A stretch of 64,000 nucleotides of DNA from Halichondria panicea (Eukaryota; Porifera; Demospongiae; Suberitida; Halichondriidae), in contig NC_087377.1 of NCBI RefSeq assembly GCF_963675165.1, positions 16,844,518 through 16,908,517 of the forward strand, in the 5' to 3' direction. How positions within the stretch are numbered: the stretch's first letter is position 1; the number at the start of each line of letters is the position of its first letter. Of the stretch, positions 35,669-47,438 are shown in pieces. A program made the position numbers and the translations under genes. The notes beneath the pieces are model-generated. The model did not search any database, was not told where the DNA came from, and was given only the letters and a program-made list of their open reading frames with translations.

Positions 35669-36148
35669 AATCGACTCTCATAGGAAACACCCTCTACCTA
35701 ATGGGAGGGTTGGATCACACTGGGGAAACCAAGTCGGTGCTCCACGTCAACCTCGATGAACTTATTGCCAATGCCCTTTCTGGGGCAACCAAATCGGACA
35801 ACTTGAACCTCAAGGAACTCGTTGCAATTGCCCTTTCCAACTGGGACCCATGCACCCATTCTCTGGCAGACCTTACAGGAAGTACCACTCGTGTTCTCAG
35901 CTCCTCTCAGTATTGGGAGGTCACTCTTAGCCGTTGGTGGACGGGACGACAGACGCAACCCAAGTTCATCGATCTACCTCTACCAGCCTGACACCAGGAG
36001 GTGGGTGAAAGTGGGAGATCTGCCTACTGCACGATACGGCTGCACATGCTCAGTACTTCCTAGTGGAGAGGTCATTGTAGCCGGAGGACAGACAGAACTA
36101 TATTCTGATCGTATTCAAATTGTGGATTTCTTTTCTATAAGTGATTAG
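35646..36148 (+). pseudogene. Residual Kelch blades of gene 3
   Basis: Begins in blade 4 (LIGNTLYLMGGLDHTGETK). A stretch of about 57-60 nt, coding TK then ELIA/ELVA and ALS, is imperfectly duplicated. The frame then shifts before blade 5. Blades 5-6 are intact in another frame (LLAVGGRDDRR, VIVAGGQTELYSDRI) to the stop at 36148. The 3' flank resembles that of gene 1, pointing to it as the closest relative. Confidence 0.7.
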
Positions 36149-36390
36149 TTATTTTGTGGAGTTAACATTGTTCAACGATCAATCTTGATTTTTTTATTGT
36201 GTTGAAAAAAGCTTTTCTAGATATTAAGTTCAACATTGAAAGCATAATTACAGAATAAATGAAAGCACCGGGGGGTGCTGATGCCTCGGTGGAGATGCCA
36301 AAGCTACATAACATGTGGACATAAAGCTACTGTAGCTATTATGATGGCCATATATTATTTATTAAAAATGGAACAGAAAATTATGATATT

Positions 36391-36603
36391 ACATTGTTGA
36401 ATAGAAATTACTGAGGTTCGATTTAAATGATGAAGCAGAGGGGCAGAGGGGCTATTAATAACTTCTGGTGGTAAAGAGTTCCATTTCGGTATTAAAAAGG
36501 AATGCTTGTGGGATGAGGTACCCACATGTGGTGTAAAGAGAATTTGATTGTGTGGATGGCGGGGAGAACTGAACACACTGAACTTTGTATAATAATTATG
36601 CAT
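36391..36603 (-). pseudogene. Fragment of a non-LTR retrotransposon reverse transcriptase C-terminus
   Basis: The - strand frame reads HKHSFLIPKWNSLPPEVINS, resembling the WNSLP tail that follows the RT domain in LINE-type elements. Only this tail is present. The family cannot be assigned. Confidence 0.5.
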
Positions 36604-36712
36604 TCAAGTTGTGCATACTTTTTGTTTACAGCAGAATTTTAAAACCAGAAAAACGTCCAAAAAAGCAATCCTTCTTTCATTCTGCTTACAAATTCATGCT
36701 TTCTCCTAGCCT

Positions 36713-36845
36713 CGATCCCAGGCCGAGTTTTCGCTTTTATAACGGTTAGGCGAACAACTAGGCCTGGTACTAGTTGTCTGCGCATGTGTCAGTCGATTCT
36801 GACAAATGGATATTCTCGTTCACTTTCGTGACATTTATATTCGTG
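36713..36845 (+). repeat. Truncated left end of the 1.09-kb TAGCCTCGAT element
   Basis: Matches 31302-31445 (GTTTTCGCTTTTATAACGG, then GACATTTATATTCGTGTAC) and then stops. No right end nearby. Confidence 0.7.
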
Positions 36846-38916
36846 TACACAACCAAAAATCCACATACATGATTAGGATATGTGAGAGGTGCACTTATTA
36901 TACTGATGTGTGCACAGAACCGTATCAAATCTATTTACTATACAAGTGGATCATATATGTGTTAAAGATGTGTGTGTAATATGTACTTCACTAAGATTGC
37001 AAATCTGATGTTCAACTATGTATCACAAGTGAGGAAGGAGCTGCTCTGCTACACATTTGTGCATGTGAGCAAATGAGAGCTTGTTGAGTGACATGAGTGA
37101 TTAATATGAGCCTTGCTAAGATTCTTGGAGAGTTAAAGGGTGAGCATGAGCTATAACTCTTTTAAAATAAGAAAGTTGTGTTTCTTCGAGACATCTCTTT
37201 CAGGGCTGTATAACATGCCTATGTATACTTGCTACTGACTGATCAGACCCAGTAAAAAAAGATATTTCCAAGGTAAGCGTACTGGTGGGCTGAGCACATG
37301 CAGTTATATACTTGTAGTTTATTAGGCACTGTGTGTAGAAATAGTTAGTGTTGTGATGGCCTCGATTAAGCCGCAGCATAGCGCAGATGTTATATACCTT
37401 TGTGTCCAATCCCTCTAACTCTTCAATCTATAGTCAAACATACCAATTTTCTTTGTGTCGATGTGTGCTCCCATTTCTTCTTTATATGCTGCATCATTTT
37501 TCTTTGCCTTTTTGAAACCGGTGATTGACTTCCTAATATCATATTCATGCCAGCAAAAGAGAACAACTCTTCTCCTTTCGGAGGGTAAATCAGTTTTCCC
37601 TATCCACTTGTTGTTGTGACTCAACTAGGGTGCCACCTTCTGCTTGGATGAAGGAGTGATGACCCATTTCTCACTTGTGGGAAGAGTATATAGCTGCAAC
37701 AAAAGCTTCACTGAGCTTGCTTAATTGAGCTGAGCTAGCTAGCTAGCTATATTCTTGCCAGCTGCACATGGTGTTGCTATAGCTTTAATATGGTGTTGCA
37801 AACTTGTCTAGCTACATGCAGCTGTCTGTTATCTAGATAGATATATATAATTATAGCTAGTATAGCTACTCTTTTAGGACAACCACTTATCAACTTGCTG
37901 TCAGCACTGACCATTTAGAGAAGGTATGTTAAGATCTATAATAATACGCACTCAAAAATAATTATAATGAGGGGGTATGATTTATTCTAGACTTATTATT
38001 AGACTGCAATTGCTAATTTTCTCCTTTGTTTACCTCGCAGTGTCCCAAGCTAACAAGTAAATTGTTCCATAGCTACCTCTGCACAAGAATCACCTACCAG
38101 CAGTCATTGTAAATATCTGTCCTAGAACATAATTATTTGGTTGTCCGATGATTCTTATTTCGAATGGGAACAGTTTTTACACTGGAATTGGGATACAGTA
38201 CCAATCTTACCTCCTCAATTTGCTCTGACAACGCTTTAGCAGGTACGTACTAATTGTGAAAATGATGTACGATGTGACAGCTATGAATGCACATGTCACT
38301 TGCTTATGCTTTAATAAATGTGGAGCACCTTTGAGAGTGCTCTGGCTATATAAATAATCCCTTTTATTTAACTAGCCATAACTCGAGAAAGAAGCTTTAA
38401 TGCTAAATCCACAAATAAAAGAACGTGGCTAGAAGCCTATAGAAGCTTTTAGTTTTGAGCAGTTACAGCTGGAACAGACACTCAGACAGACAGACACACA
38501 CACACACACAGTCAGCTTTACCGTATCCCTCGTGCGGCTACGCCTCGGCATAATTATACAAGTTATTGTCCACATCAGCATTTCAATATGCCAGGGAGAT
38601 AATGATAAATGCGCTAACCACATTTTTCTAGTTACTATATATGATACAGATATATACAGATGCCAAGTGGGGTATTTAAGTATGAAACTCCCATCAGGAT
38701 CGAGTGCCCATGAATATAATAGGCTGGTTATTTTTAAAGCAAGCTTCATTAGTATAATCGCATGATGTCCTATTATTCACTGGGATTCGTACAGTGATTA
38801 ATCGCGTATCAGTAATTGCACATCGTCATTAACGACATGCAATTACTGCCTTGACGACCACACGTTCGAATAACGGCCGCGGATAATTTTGTTACTAAAA
38901 CTGCGACTAAAAATGT
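36846..38916. other. Region without a supported gene
   Basis: Contains R1/R2-like fragments (37170-37440; 38370-38570, the latter in reverse orientation with a CA tract) and AT-rich unique sequence. The ORFs of 69-106 aa have no recognisable domain. Confidence 0.4.
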
Positions 38917-39345
38917 TATTATGCCTCGGTGCGCATGCGCAAGCGAGGTATACGGTAGTGTGTTTGTGTGTGTGTGTGTGTCTGTGTAGACTGCTACAGC
39001 TGCTCAAGGATGAATCAAGTGCAAGTTAGAGTTTCTATAGGCTTCTAGTCATGTTCACTTGGATTTTAATTCGTGGATTTGCAAAATAATGCTTCGTTCT
39101 CGAGTTATGCCTAGTCTTGCTTACTTGGAATGCCATTGCAGCCTTTTCAGCATTCCAAGTAAGCAAAACTAGGCATAATTCGAGAACGAAGCATTCAAGT
39201 ATTTTGCAAATCCACGAATGAAAACATGACTATAGAAACTCTTACCTGCACTTCATGATCCTTGAGCAGCTGTATAACAGTCTATACACACACAAACACA
39301 CTACCGTATACGTCGCTTGCACATGTGCACCGAGGCATGATTATC
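38917..39345. mobile_element. 425-bp near-perfect foldback element R3
   Basis: GCCTCGGTGCGCATGCGCAA to GCTTACTTGGAATGCC is mirrored from GCATTCCAAGTAAGC to GCACCGAGGCATGATTAT, leaving almost no loop. A half copy (one arm) lies at 43778-43970. Confidence 0.75.
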
Positions 39346-40408
39346 TGAACTAGTATCAAAAGTCATTTGTGAGTGGTAGAGGTTACTAGTGAATTTGAGA
39401 CCCTGGTTTTATAAAGCCCCAAAATTAAGTTCGTATCCATTTTCCGGTCCAAATGACTTTATTTCGATGATTTCACCTCCTTTCCTTTAGTGTCGTAACC
39501 AAACTTTTAATCACTAGGATACAAGGTCATGGTACAAGTATTGCATGCAGCGAGTTGCTTGTTGGTTGCTTGCAAATTTGCGGCAATCTGTTGCTTACGA
39601 GTTGCCTGGTGCCCTTAATAAATAATTGTAGCATAAAACAAAAGGATTTGTGTTTCGTATCATAACGACCCCTTACCAAATCATGTATCGAGCGACCATG
39701 TAACACGGAAGGGACTGTGACTTTTATTGCACACTTGTTACCTTGACAACATAACCAAAGTTGTAGAACCTGAAGTATAATTATAGGTTTGTACACTCAA
39801 TATAACCAATTACATAATGTTCACGGAAGTCGGTACAATATGGAAATGTACAAATTTGTACAAATAACCACTTCAGTCACATATTTACTCCCTCCAGATC
39901 TATTCCTCTACTGGAAAACCCTGGAAAATCCGGGATCCTAAGAACAGAAGGAAAATTGCTGTTTTACTATTTGGATTTACGCTATTGCAAACAGGAATTT
40001 TCTTCGCAAATGCACTATTGAGCAGTGACGAAACTGTATGCTAAGTTACAGTCATTTTTCCCCGAGTGAAGACCAGTGACACTTTATTCCACTAATCTGA
40101 TAGTATTTATGTGTGTATTCATGTGTTAAAAAGATAACATATTTATTTATTTATGTTCACAATGTAAGTACTACACATACTAAAGGTTGCGAATTGGCAA
40201 GTTGTGTAATTATTACTCTATATTTTGTTTTTATTCGCATATCATAAAGGGAAGGTTAACTTCATAAGGTGTTTGAAGCAGATGAACCCTTGTTTGCCAT
40301 CGATACATCAAATAAAGCAACTTGTTTTGCCTGTTTTTGAGCCCCCAACGAAGGTACCTTTCTTTGTTCATGCATGTCAAACTTTGTGTATTAACTTCCT
40401 ACTCTTAG

Positions 40409-43400
40409 TATTATTCATCTGATGGGACACCCTTTTATGCAAATTCAATGATGGCAACAATACGTCATTGCTTCGCTAATCCATTGTTTGCAAGTGTAGT
40501 CCAGAGGTATCCAGTTCAGCCTGACATGGAGTTGATGTAAGTAGTTTATTGCATGTACGTGTGTATGTATTTAATGAATTTGAATATTCCAGGGAAATGT
40601 ATCATGGAGAGCGCTGGAGAACAGACCCAAAACTTCAAACCCCTATGGCTGTTTTGCCTGTGGGTCACGTGTTTGTCAACGACTTTGTTATAGTCTCACA
40701 TCCACACTTTGGAAGTATATGTGTGAAGGTTCACAGATTTTACTGCAAGGTATTATAGTATAATTATGTTTAAACCATAAACTTACCTGTGCATACATGC
40801 ATGTATACAGGGTTCTGAGTTGCATATCCAAGCACATATATTGCTACACTGGACCAATTAAAAATAGCATTCACATCAGTTGTCTACCTGTATCCTGAGC
40901 CGGGTGCTTTGGTTATACTTGAATCTTCTGACTTCAAGGTTACGAACATTCTAACTATTGTTTCACCACCTAGCTCCCTACTTCGATATATGTTGGATTC
41001 AAACACTCTCGAACAACTTGGAATGAAGGTACATGTATATGATTACTGGCACGTATAATTATTTAAAAAAGTCATAATATTACTAATGTGTACCTGTATA
41101 ATTATAATGCTTTGCAGGAATTTGAGGATTTCATTCAACCTCATCCACTTAAGTATTCAGGATTAGGAAAGCCTGTTGTCACTGCACCAATTATTCTTTA
41201 CTCTGACGATACAAGTGGAAATAAGAGTAAAAAGTGGAACTGTTTTAACAGTTGGTGTTTCCTTGTGGCAGGACTTCCGCGTAGTGAAAATTCTCAATTA
41301 CGTAACATACACTTTATTACTTGTTCCAACAAGGTTTCTGTGTTGGATATGTCACGACCTGTTGCTGAGGATATCAAAACACTCCAAGAGGGAATAACTG
41401 TCTTTGATGCATTTCTCAAAACTGAGGTTATTGTGAGGGCACCTGTGATTTGCTTGATTGCTGATAATCCTCGCGCAGCAGAAGTCATTAATCATCGAGG
41501 TGGAAGTAGCAGGAAGTACTGCAGAAAGTGCATGGTATAATTTAATTATGTGATACGTTTTGTATGTACATGTATAATTATTATAGGTTGACAGAGAAGT
41601 TGATCCTGTTGATGTGAGCACTCTACGTACGAAAGATGTATCACTTAGCCAAATGAGAACTATACAGTCTGCACGGACAGAGTCAGAGAAGGAGAGTCTT
41701 CGAACTAGCTTTGGACTTCGTGAACGAGAAAATCCCATACTGTCATTGAACGTTGATTTATATCAGTAAGTTTAAGTACAACTTTTAGGGGTACATTAAG
41801 TCTGACAATAACAACATACTATTGCCCTTTTAGATCGACACCTGTTGAATGTCTCCATACGATTTTGCTCGGCCCGGTCAAGTACTTACTGAAACGCTTC
41901 ATTGCTGGATTAAAAAAGGAACAAAAAGTAGAAGTTCTGGCTATTGTTCAACAATTCAATTATTCTGGCTTTGACGTTCGACTGTATGGAAACATAATCA
42001 AACACCATTGTTCATTTGTTGGGAGGGATTACAAAGCCTGGGCACAGGTATGTTATTGAGTAAAATATAATAATGTCTATACCAATGCTTAGATGGCTGC
42101 TTTTATTGTGACCCCATATGTGACTACCAATGAAAGAAAATTATGGTTGGCACTTTTAAAAGTGAGTGCACTACATTTGGATGTGTATACATGTACATGT
42201 ATATTATGCATTTCAAACTTTATACCCTAGTTTGCGTGTGTATAGGTGTTCAGACTGGCATATTGTGTTCCATTTAATCCAAATTGTTCTGAGGAAAGCA
42301 GACAAGTATGTAAGGGGTTTGTAGACCTGGTGAAGGAATACAACCCACAAATGCTTAAAAAAATGAAAGTGCACCTACTGCTCCACCTTGTGGATGACCT
42401 CTGTGACTTCGGTCCCACTGCTGCTTTCAACACTGAAAGGTTAATGTTTAAATCGTGTACGTAAAATGATATGTGACACTTTTTTCGTCTTGTGTTTGCA
42501 GGTGTGAAGCCTTTAATTCATTGATGAGGGAGCAGAACATTTTTTCAAACAGACGAGCCCCAAGTCGTGATATTGCTGTTTCGTTTTCAACGTTAGAAGC
42601 ATTGAGATTTGTCTGCTCAAGTGGCTATTACCAGAGTGAGACAAATGAGGATTTTCAACAGTGAGTAATAATTTTGCTAGTTGGTTTACCTACGTTATAC
42701 TTGTATAGGTGTGGTGCTGGATTGACTAATCTTTACAACCAGCATGCAGTACAAACTGTTTTGAATGGTGTCTCGCCAAAATCACTAAATCTTGGCAAGG
42801 CTATATATCAGTCTGGAGCACTGAGAAAGGTAAGAATATTTACTGTACATGCATGGATTATTTTATCTGCATCTAGAAACAAGGCTCAACCAAGAAATTG
42901 AAAGATGTTGCCTTGTCTTTCAATGGCGCCAATCAGATGTATGGTGAAGTCTCAAGAGAATATGATATACATTCATCACCGTCTTTCTTGAATTTGGATG
43001 TTTTGGTGCAAACATATGGAGCAGTTTATTCCCAAAAGGGTCAACTCGTCAATAATGGACACTATGTACGAATTACTCCTTGCTTGAATGTAAGTGTTTA
43101 ATATCAATTTACATATACAATGTACCAATTATTATATTTCAGGTTGTGTACGGACTCCTGTTGACATGTGTTACGCTGGACAATTTAACCTACTGCATTC
43201 TACAGGAGCTCGAGTTGCAACAAGTTATGGGTTTCACCGTACACAATGAGCAAGACTGTCCCTTGTTAACTTTGACAAAAACATTGTGTGTTGTTCCATC
43301 TAGTGCTGTTATTACACATATTTCAGTGATTCATCAATGTACTAGCACTTGTAACATTACTATGCAGCCTTTCACAATCGAACGAGAACGAGAGCAACTT

Positions 43401-43478
43401 AGTAATGAAAAACTTGTTCATTATCATGATTTTTCTAATGATATGTACTGTTTGAATGTCTTCTGTATGAATCAGTAA
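40409..43478 (+). CDS. Plavaka-like (CACTA superfamily) transposase-related gene with many introns
   Basis: Reliable exons: 41118-41534, 41587-41765, 41834-42047, 42093-42161, 42246-42439, 42502-42660, 42709-42829, 42877-43089, 43143-43478 (stop). All nine have GT-AG borders and matching phases with no stop. Upstream exons 40409-40536 and 40593-40749 (MEMYHGERWRTDP) and one around 40870-41028 are likely; their joins are uncertain. Motifs match Plavaka-type transposases: YSDDTSGNKSKKWN, GLPRSENSQLRNIHF, ADNPRAAEVINHRG, ECLHTILLGPVKYLL, KVHLLLHLVDDLCDFGP and RRAPSRDIA. The Asp residues in the first two could be catalytic (family knowledge). No terminal inverted repeats are evident, and the flanking foldbacks belong to another family. 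It is either a live element or a domesticated host gene. Confidence 0.75.
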
Positions 43479-44445
43479 TTTTTATAAGTTGTTCTCTAGC
43501 TATTTTAACTGCTGCATGTCAACACATCATTGTCTCTGCCAACCTGCATGATTGTATTATTACAATAAACCAAGCACTAGCTAATTAATTTTCTTCATAT
43601 TTAAGTATCTGTACCAGATCATGTACAATGCTGAATCACAACTGTACAGCTTCCGTACACATCTGCATGTGCTATCACTTCCGTAACACATCATTGCCCA
43701 GATGAAATGTACAAGTTCAATTGTACACAACTGTACGGACTTGTACATGGACACGAGACAGATCAGGGCTTTTTGGTTGTGTAGTGTGTTTGTGTGTCTG
43801 TGTGTGTAGACCGCTACAGCTGCTCAAGGATGAATTAAGTGCAAGTAAGAGTTTCTATATGCTTCTAGTTATGTTTACTTGGATTTAAATTCATGGATTT
43901 GCAAAATAATGCTTCTTTCTCGAGTTATGCCTAGTTTTGCTTACTTGGAATGCTATTGCAGCCTTTTCAGAAGAGTCCGTAGCAAAACTTATTTACCGAG
44001 TGTTACTACTCTACTTAGTAGTTAGCTCTGCATTAGAACTCTAACTATATTGGTAGCTGCAAGAGTGAGAAGAGAGCTGCAAGACTCAATTTTTGACTTG
44101 AACGTTTGGCATCAATCGTTTTTAACAACAATCATGGTTGATCATTACCCACTATTCGGTTGATTGCATCATAGATGTAGAAGAGGGATTGGAAACTGAA
44201 GTGATTCACGTGATGTTTTACAATGAAGTCTACATAGTGGCTCTGGGACCATCCGTGTATCTCCTCATAACTCCCGCAAAAGCCCAGGAAACTTATTGTG
44301 TCCAAAGCATACATCTCAGAGCTACTACCCCCATTACTGAATCACATGCCCCCTGATAGTAGGTATCAATCGGAAACAAAGAAAATATAATGTCGATTGT
44401 CGTGAAGTAGCTAGAGGTACACAGAGCGCTTCTTCATGCTTGTGT
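43479..44445. other. Region without a supported gene
   Basis: Holds a half copy of foldback R3 (43778-43970) and unique AT-rich DNA. The ORFs at 44132-44356 overlap on opposite strands and show no domain. Confidence 0.45.
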
Positions 44446-44447
44446 TC

Positions 44448-46476
44448 CTATTCTTTCAAGTAGTCCACTGTCTTGTCCAGTACCGTTCCCTTGCTGTACA
44501 CATACTGCAGTCAGGGAAACATGACATGAGGGTGAGACATGTACGTGGAGATAACAAAAAACATGCTTAGTTGCTATTAAAAAATATCATAGATCATTAA
44601 TTTTATATCCAACTAACTACATGTGTATACACAATGAACTCTGCTGGATTCACTGTGCTCTATACACTGTGCATGCTTAGCAATAATAGGAAATTTAGGC
44701 TTAAAAACCAAGTTACTGGATAGCAAAAAATAATAATTGTCCAGATATAATTGGAACAGATTTTTATAGAGCATGCGAAGTGTCCGGAATAATTAGAACA
44801 AGCAAGCAGCTGCATGCGAGCTAGCTAAGTTTAATAGAACAGTGTGCGACTGAATAGTTGCACTAACTATCTAAAACTAGCTACTCAAAGCAATCTAACT
44901 GCAGCACTCTAAGTCTTACTTGCCGTCTATGAATGGTAACTCAACTTTTCAAGGTATTGTCCGGATATTTAGAACGAATGTAATATTAAAGCACTGGAGT
45001 GTCCGTTGTATTAGAACAACGAAAATTGCCCAAAAGAGTGTCCGGGGTAATCAGAAGTGTCCGATAAATTAGAAGATATACGGTAGTAGATATTTCGATG
45101 GTTTTTCCAATAGTACTTTAGTACACACACTCACAGACACACACACTCAACCAGTAGTTGCGTCTTTCTTCTGACAAGCAGGCACTATCTGAGCCAGTAC
45201 CTTGATGAGCTCGTTGATCCTGTCCCGACGCCGACGCTCAACTGGGCGTGGGAAGAACAACAACAACCGGTAATTAACGTGTTTAGGGCATGTACAATGA
45301 AGCTGAGCCAATTGGCAAAATGAATGAACCTTGACCTCATACACACACACGTACACCTAGTATAAAATTAAAATCAAGGCATACTTAATTATTAAGACGT
45401 TACAGCATGCCTCCAAACAACAAATAAGTCATTAGTTTTAGAAGTGGCAGATTTGATGTTACAGCTTCGTAACTGTACTTTGTGGGAAATGCTTCTATTT
45501 GATTATGACCACGTACGTACATGTACATCTGTTGTATACTCTAACTTTCAGTATTGAATTTGCATCACCTTCATTGTGTGTAGCCTTCCTCTGAGCTTCC
45601 CTGTTGGCGGCCATATCCCCAGACCTGCAAACCAACCACCAAAATAACAACACTCCTCACAGTTACCGTAATGTTTGCGAGCATATGCGAATTTGAAGAG
45701 GGTTGACCAATTCGCAGCAATAAAATCGCAAACCTTACATTATTACTAGTAAATACACACGATCCTTGCCAGAACGCAATAGTTAGATCGCAAAGGGTCT
45801 AATTTGTTGCTGATTTGGCTGATTCGCAAATGTTTTTTTACCGCAAAATATTCTAGTAATACTGTATGTAGCAAGAATGATGCTTTCCCTAACACATACT
45901 GTCATACATGTTATGCAGAGGTAGGCAATCACATGAACTGTGTACTCACAACTGCATTTGAACGATGGGGTCGGCCGTGTGATAATCCATAGTTGATATC
46001 CCGCTCATCTTGGGTGCTATAGGTCGACCCATTGCATGCAGTATCTCAGCACTACTGGATGGTGGGATCATCACATACAGAGGACCTGAACACACACAAC
46101 AACATATAAAAACTGACTAGAACAATTTTTCAACACCACTTCCAAGAAACCTCAAACATTAGCAATAATACTCATGGTTCTACATGTAATTAGTATGTAC
46201 AAGCACTTGGATAACTTATTGAGGCCTATATATAACTTTTGGATTTGCCCCAAAAATGTATCGTCACACTGATAAATTTGGCCTCCATTACTCACCATTT
46301 TGTCCAGACTCTGAACCAGATGAGGTGCTCCTAGTGATGAGGAACTAAGATGAGGGGGTGGTCTGTCCACCTTGCTGCATCTGGATGAGGGCGTGGCCTA
46401 TAGCGTTGAGGGTAGAGCCATCCTCAGAGGTCATGTCAGAGGGCAAACCATCATCGCTAGTTAGCATGTGGACCTC
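44448..46476 (-). pseudogene. USF: USF-like bHLH gene, copy B (truncated after helix 2)
   Basis: Exons on the - strand: 46296-46476, 45950-46085, 45569-45624, 45152-45241 and 44493-44448. The coding pattern is as in copy A through VERRRRDRINEL and LAQIVPACQKK. The bHLH exon is 16 nt shorter than in copy A because the IPVPLSG segment is gone, which alters the splice phase. The last exon reads GKGTVLDKTVDYLKE and stops at TAG (44448-44450). Zipper and Gln-rich C-terminus are absent. The acidic exon found at 13175-13353 in copy A is also missing; only its end survives near 46590. The R2 element present in copies A and C is absent. Likely a pseudogene, though a short bHLH product could act as a competitor (inference). 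Confidence 0.65.
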
Positions 46477-46498
46477 CTGTGTGAGTGGGCGGGAACAA

Positions 46499-46500
<2 letters not shown>

Positions 46501-46531
<31 letters not shown>
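46501..46531 (+). repeat. (TG)n microsatellite in USF copy B
   Basis: Same position as the longer tract in copy A, upstream (on the - strand) of exon EVHMLTSDDG. Confidence 0.9.
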
Positions 46532-46532
<1 letters not shown>

Positions 46533-47039
46533 CGTTATTTGGGAGGTAGTTACCATCATGCAAATTCTAACCATGTAATATGAAAACGAAACGTCCAAAG
46601 TTAGGGTCCACATTATAAACCAACTACACATTATACACAAGTACCGTACTTGTTCAATTTAAGGCGACCCTCCAAATATGCGACACTCTCGATCTTAGGT
46701 AATATTCTGACCTCTAAAAGTAGCGACTGCAGCGTTCACAATTATTTTTTTATGTCGCGTCCTAAATAGAGGTCAAACCACAGCCGAGATTCCAGGCCGC
46801 TAGAAACAATATAATTTAAGCGGCCTATAATCGAGGATAGTAGAGTAACCTCCAATTAGATGCGACCCTCTAAATATGCGACACCAGGAATTTTTCTAAA
46901 CCTCCAAAAAGAAATGACCTCTCGCTTTGTAATTTAATATTATTTATGAATAACTGTACCTTGTTAATGTTCTTGATGAAGGTTCCTCAGTAGTCCCTGT
47001 CCATGGACTCATGTCTTCAGCCTCCACCAATACAGACAA

Positions 47040-47438
47040 ATAGTTTGACCACTTGCTCAGAGCTTCAAAATTGACAGCATAATTTCTTCTTCTCTCTAGC
47101 TAGCTATGGAAGTGCAGTGAAAGATCAGCCACGTGGTTTAGCAATGTTATCGCACGTGACAGCTATTGTTTATTCTGCAGAGAAACAGGGCGGGTCTCGT
47201 TGTAGCTGAGCTAACTGTTGTCCTGTACTTCTGTATCGTGCCTGGTATCAAGCTGTGAAGATACTGTAGCTCTGGATTATTATCAGTAAGTGCAGACAGC
47301 ACTGTTTTATTTTCTGCATATAGATCTACGGTATTTATGGTTTTGATGATATAATTTGCACACACCAAATATTTATACATAATTACATGTACCTTCATAA
47401 TTATCATTGTTTATCTTATTCCACACTCTACACAGAAG
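47040..47438. promoter_or_regulatory. Divergent intergenic region and 5' UTR intron of gene 4
   Basis: Lies between the likely 5' end of USF copy B and gene 4. CTCTGGATTATTATCA|GTAAGTGCAGACAGCACTGT is conserved upstream of genes 3, 4 and 6. It supplies a donor at 47286 that pairs with acceptor CTACACAG at 47435, three bases before the ATG. This suggests a spliced non-coding first exon and transcription in both directions from this stretch. Confidence 0.5.

Noticed and set aside
37415-37624. 69-aa Lys-rich minus ORF
   Set aside because: No homologue recognised and it sits between R1 fragments; treated as chance.
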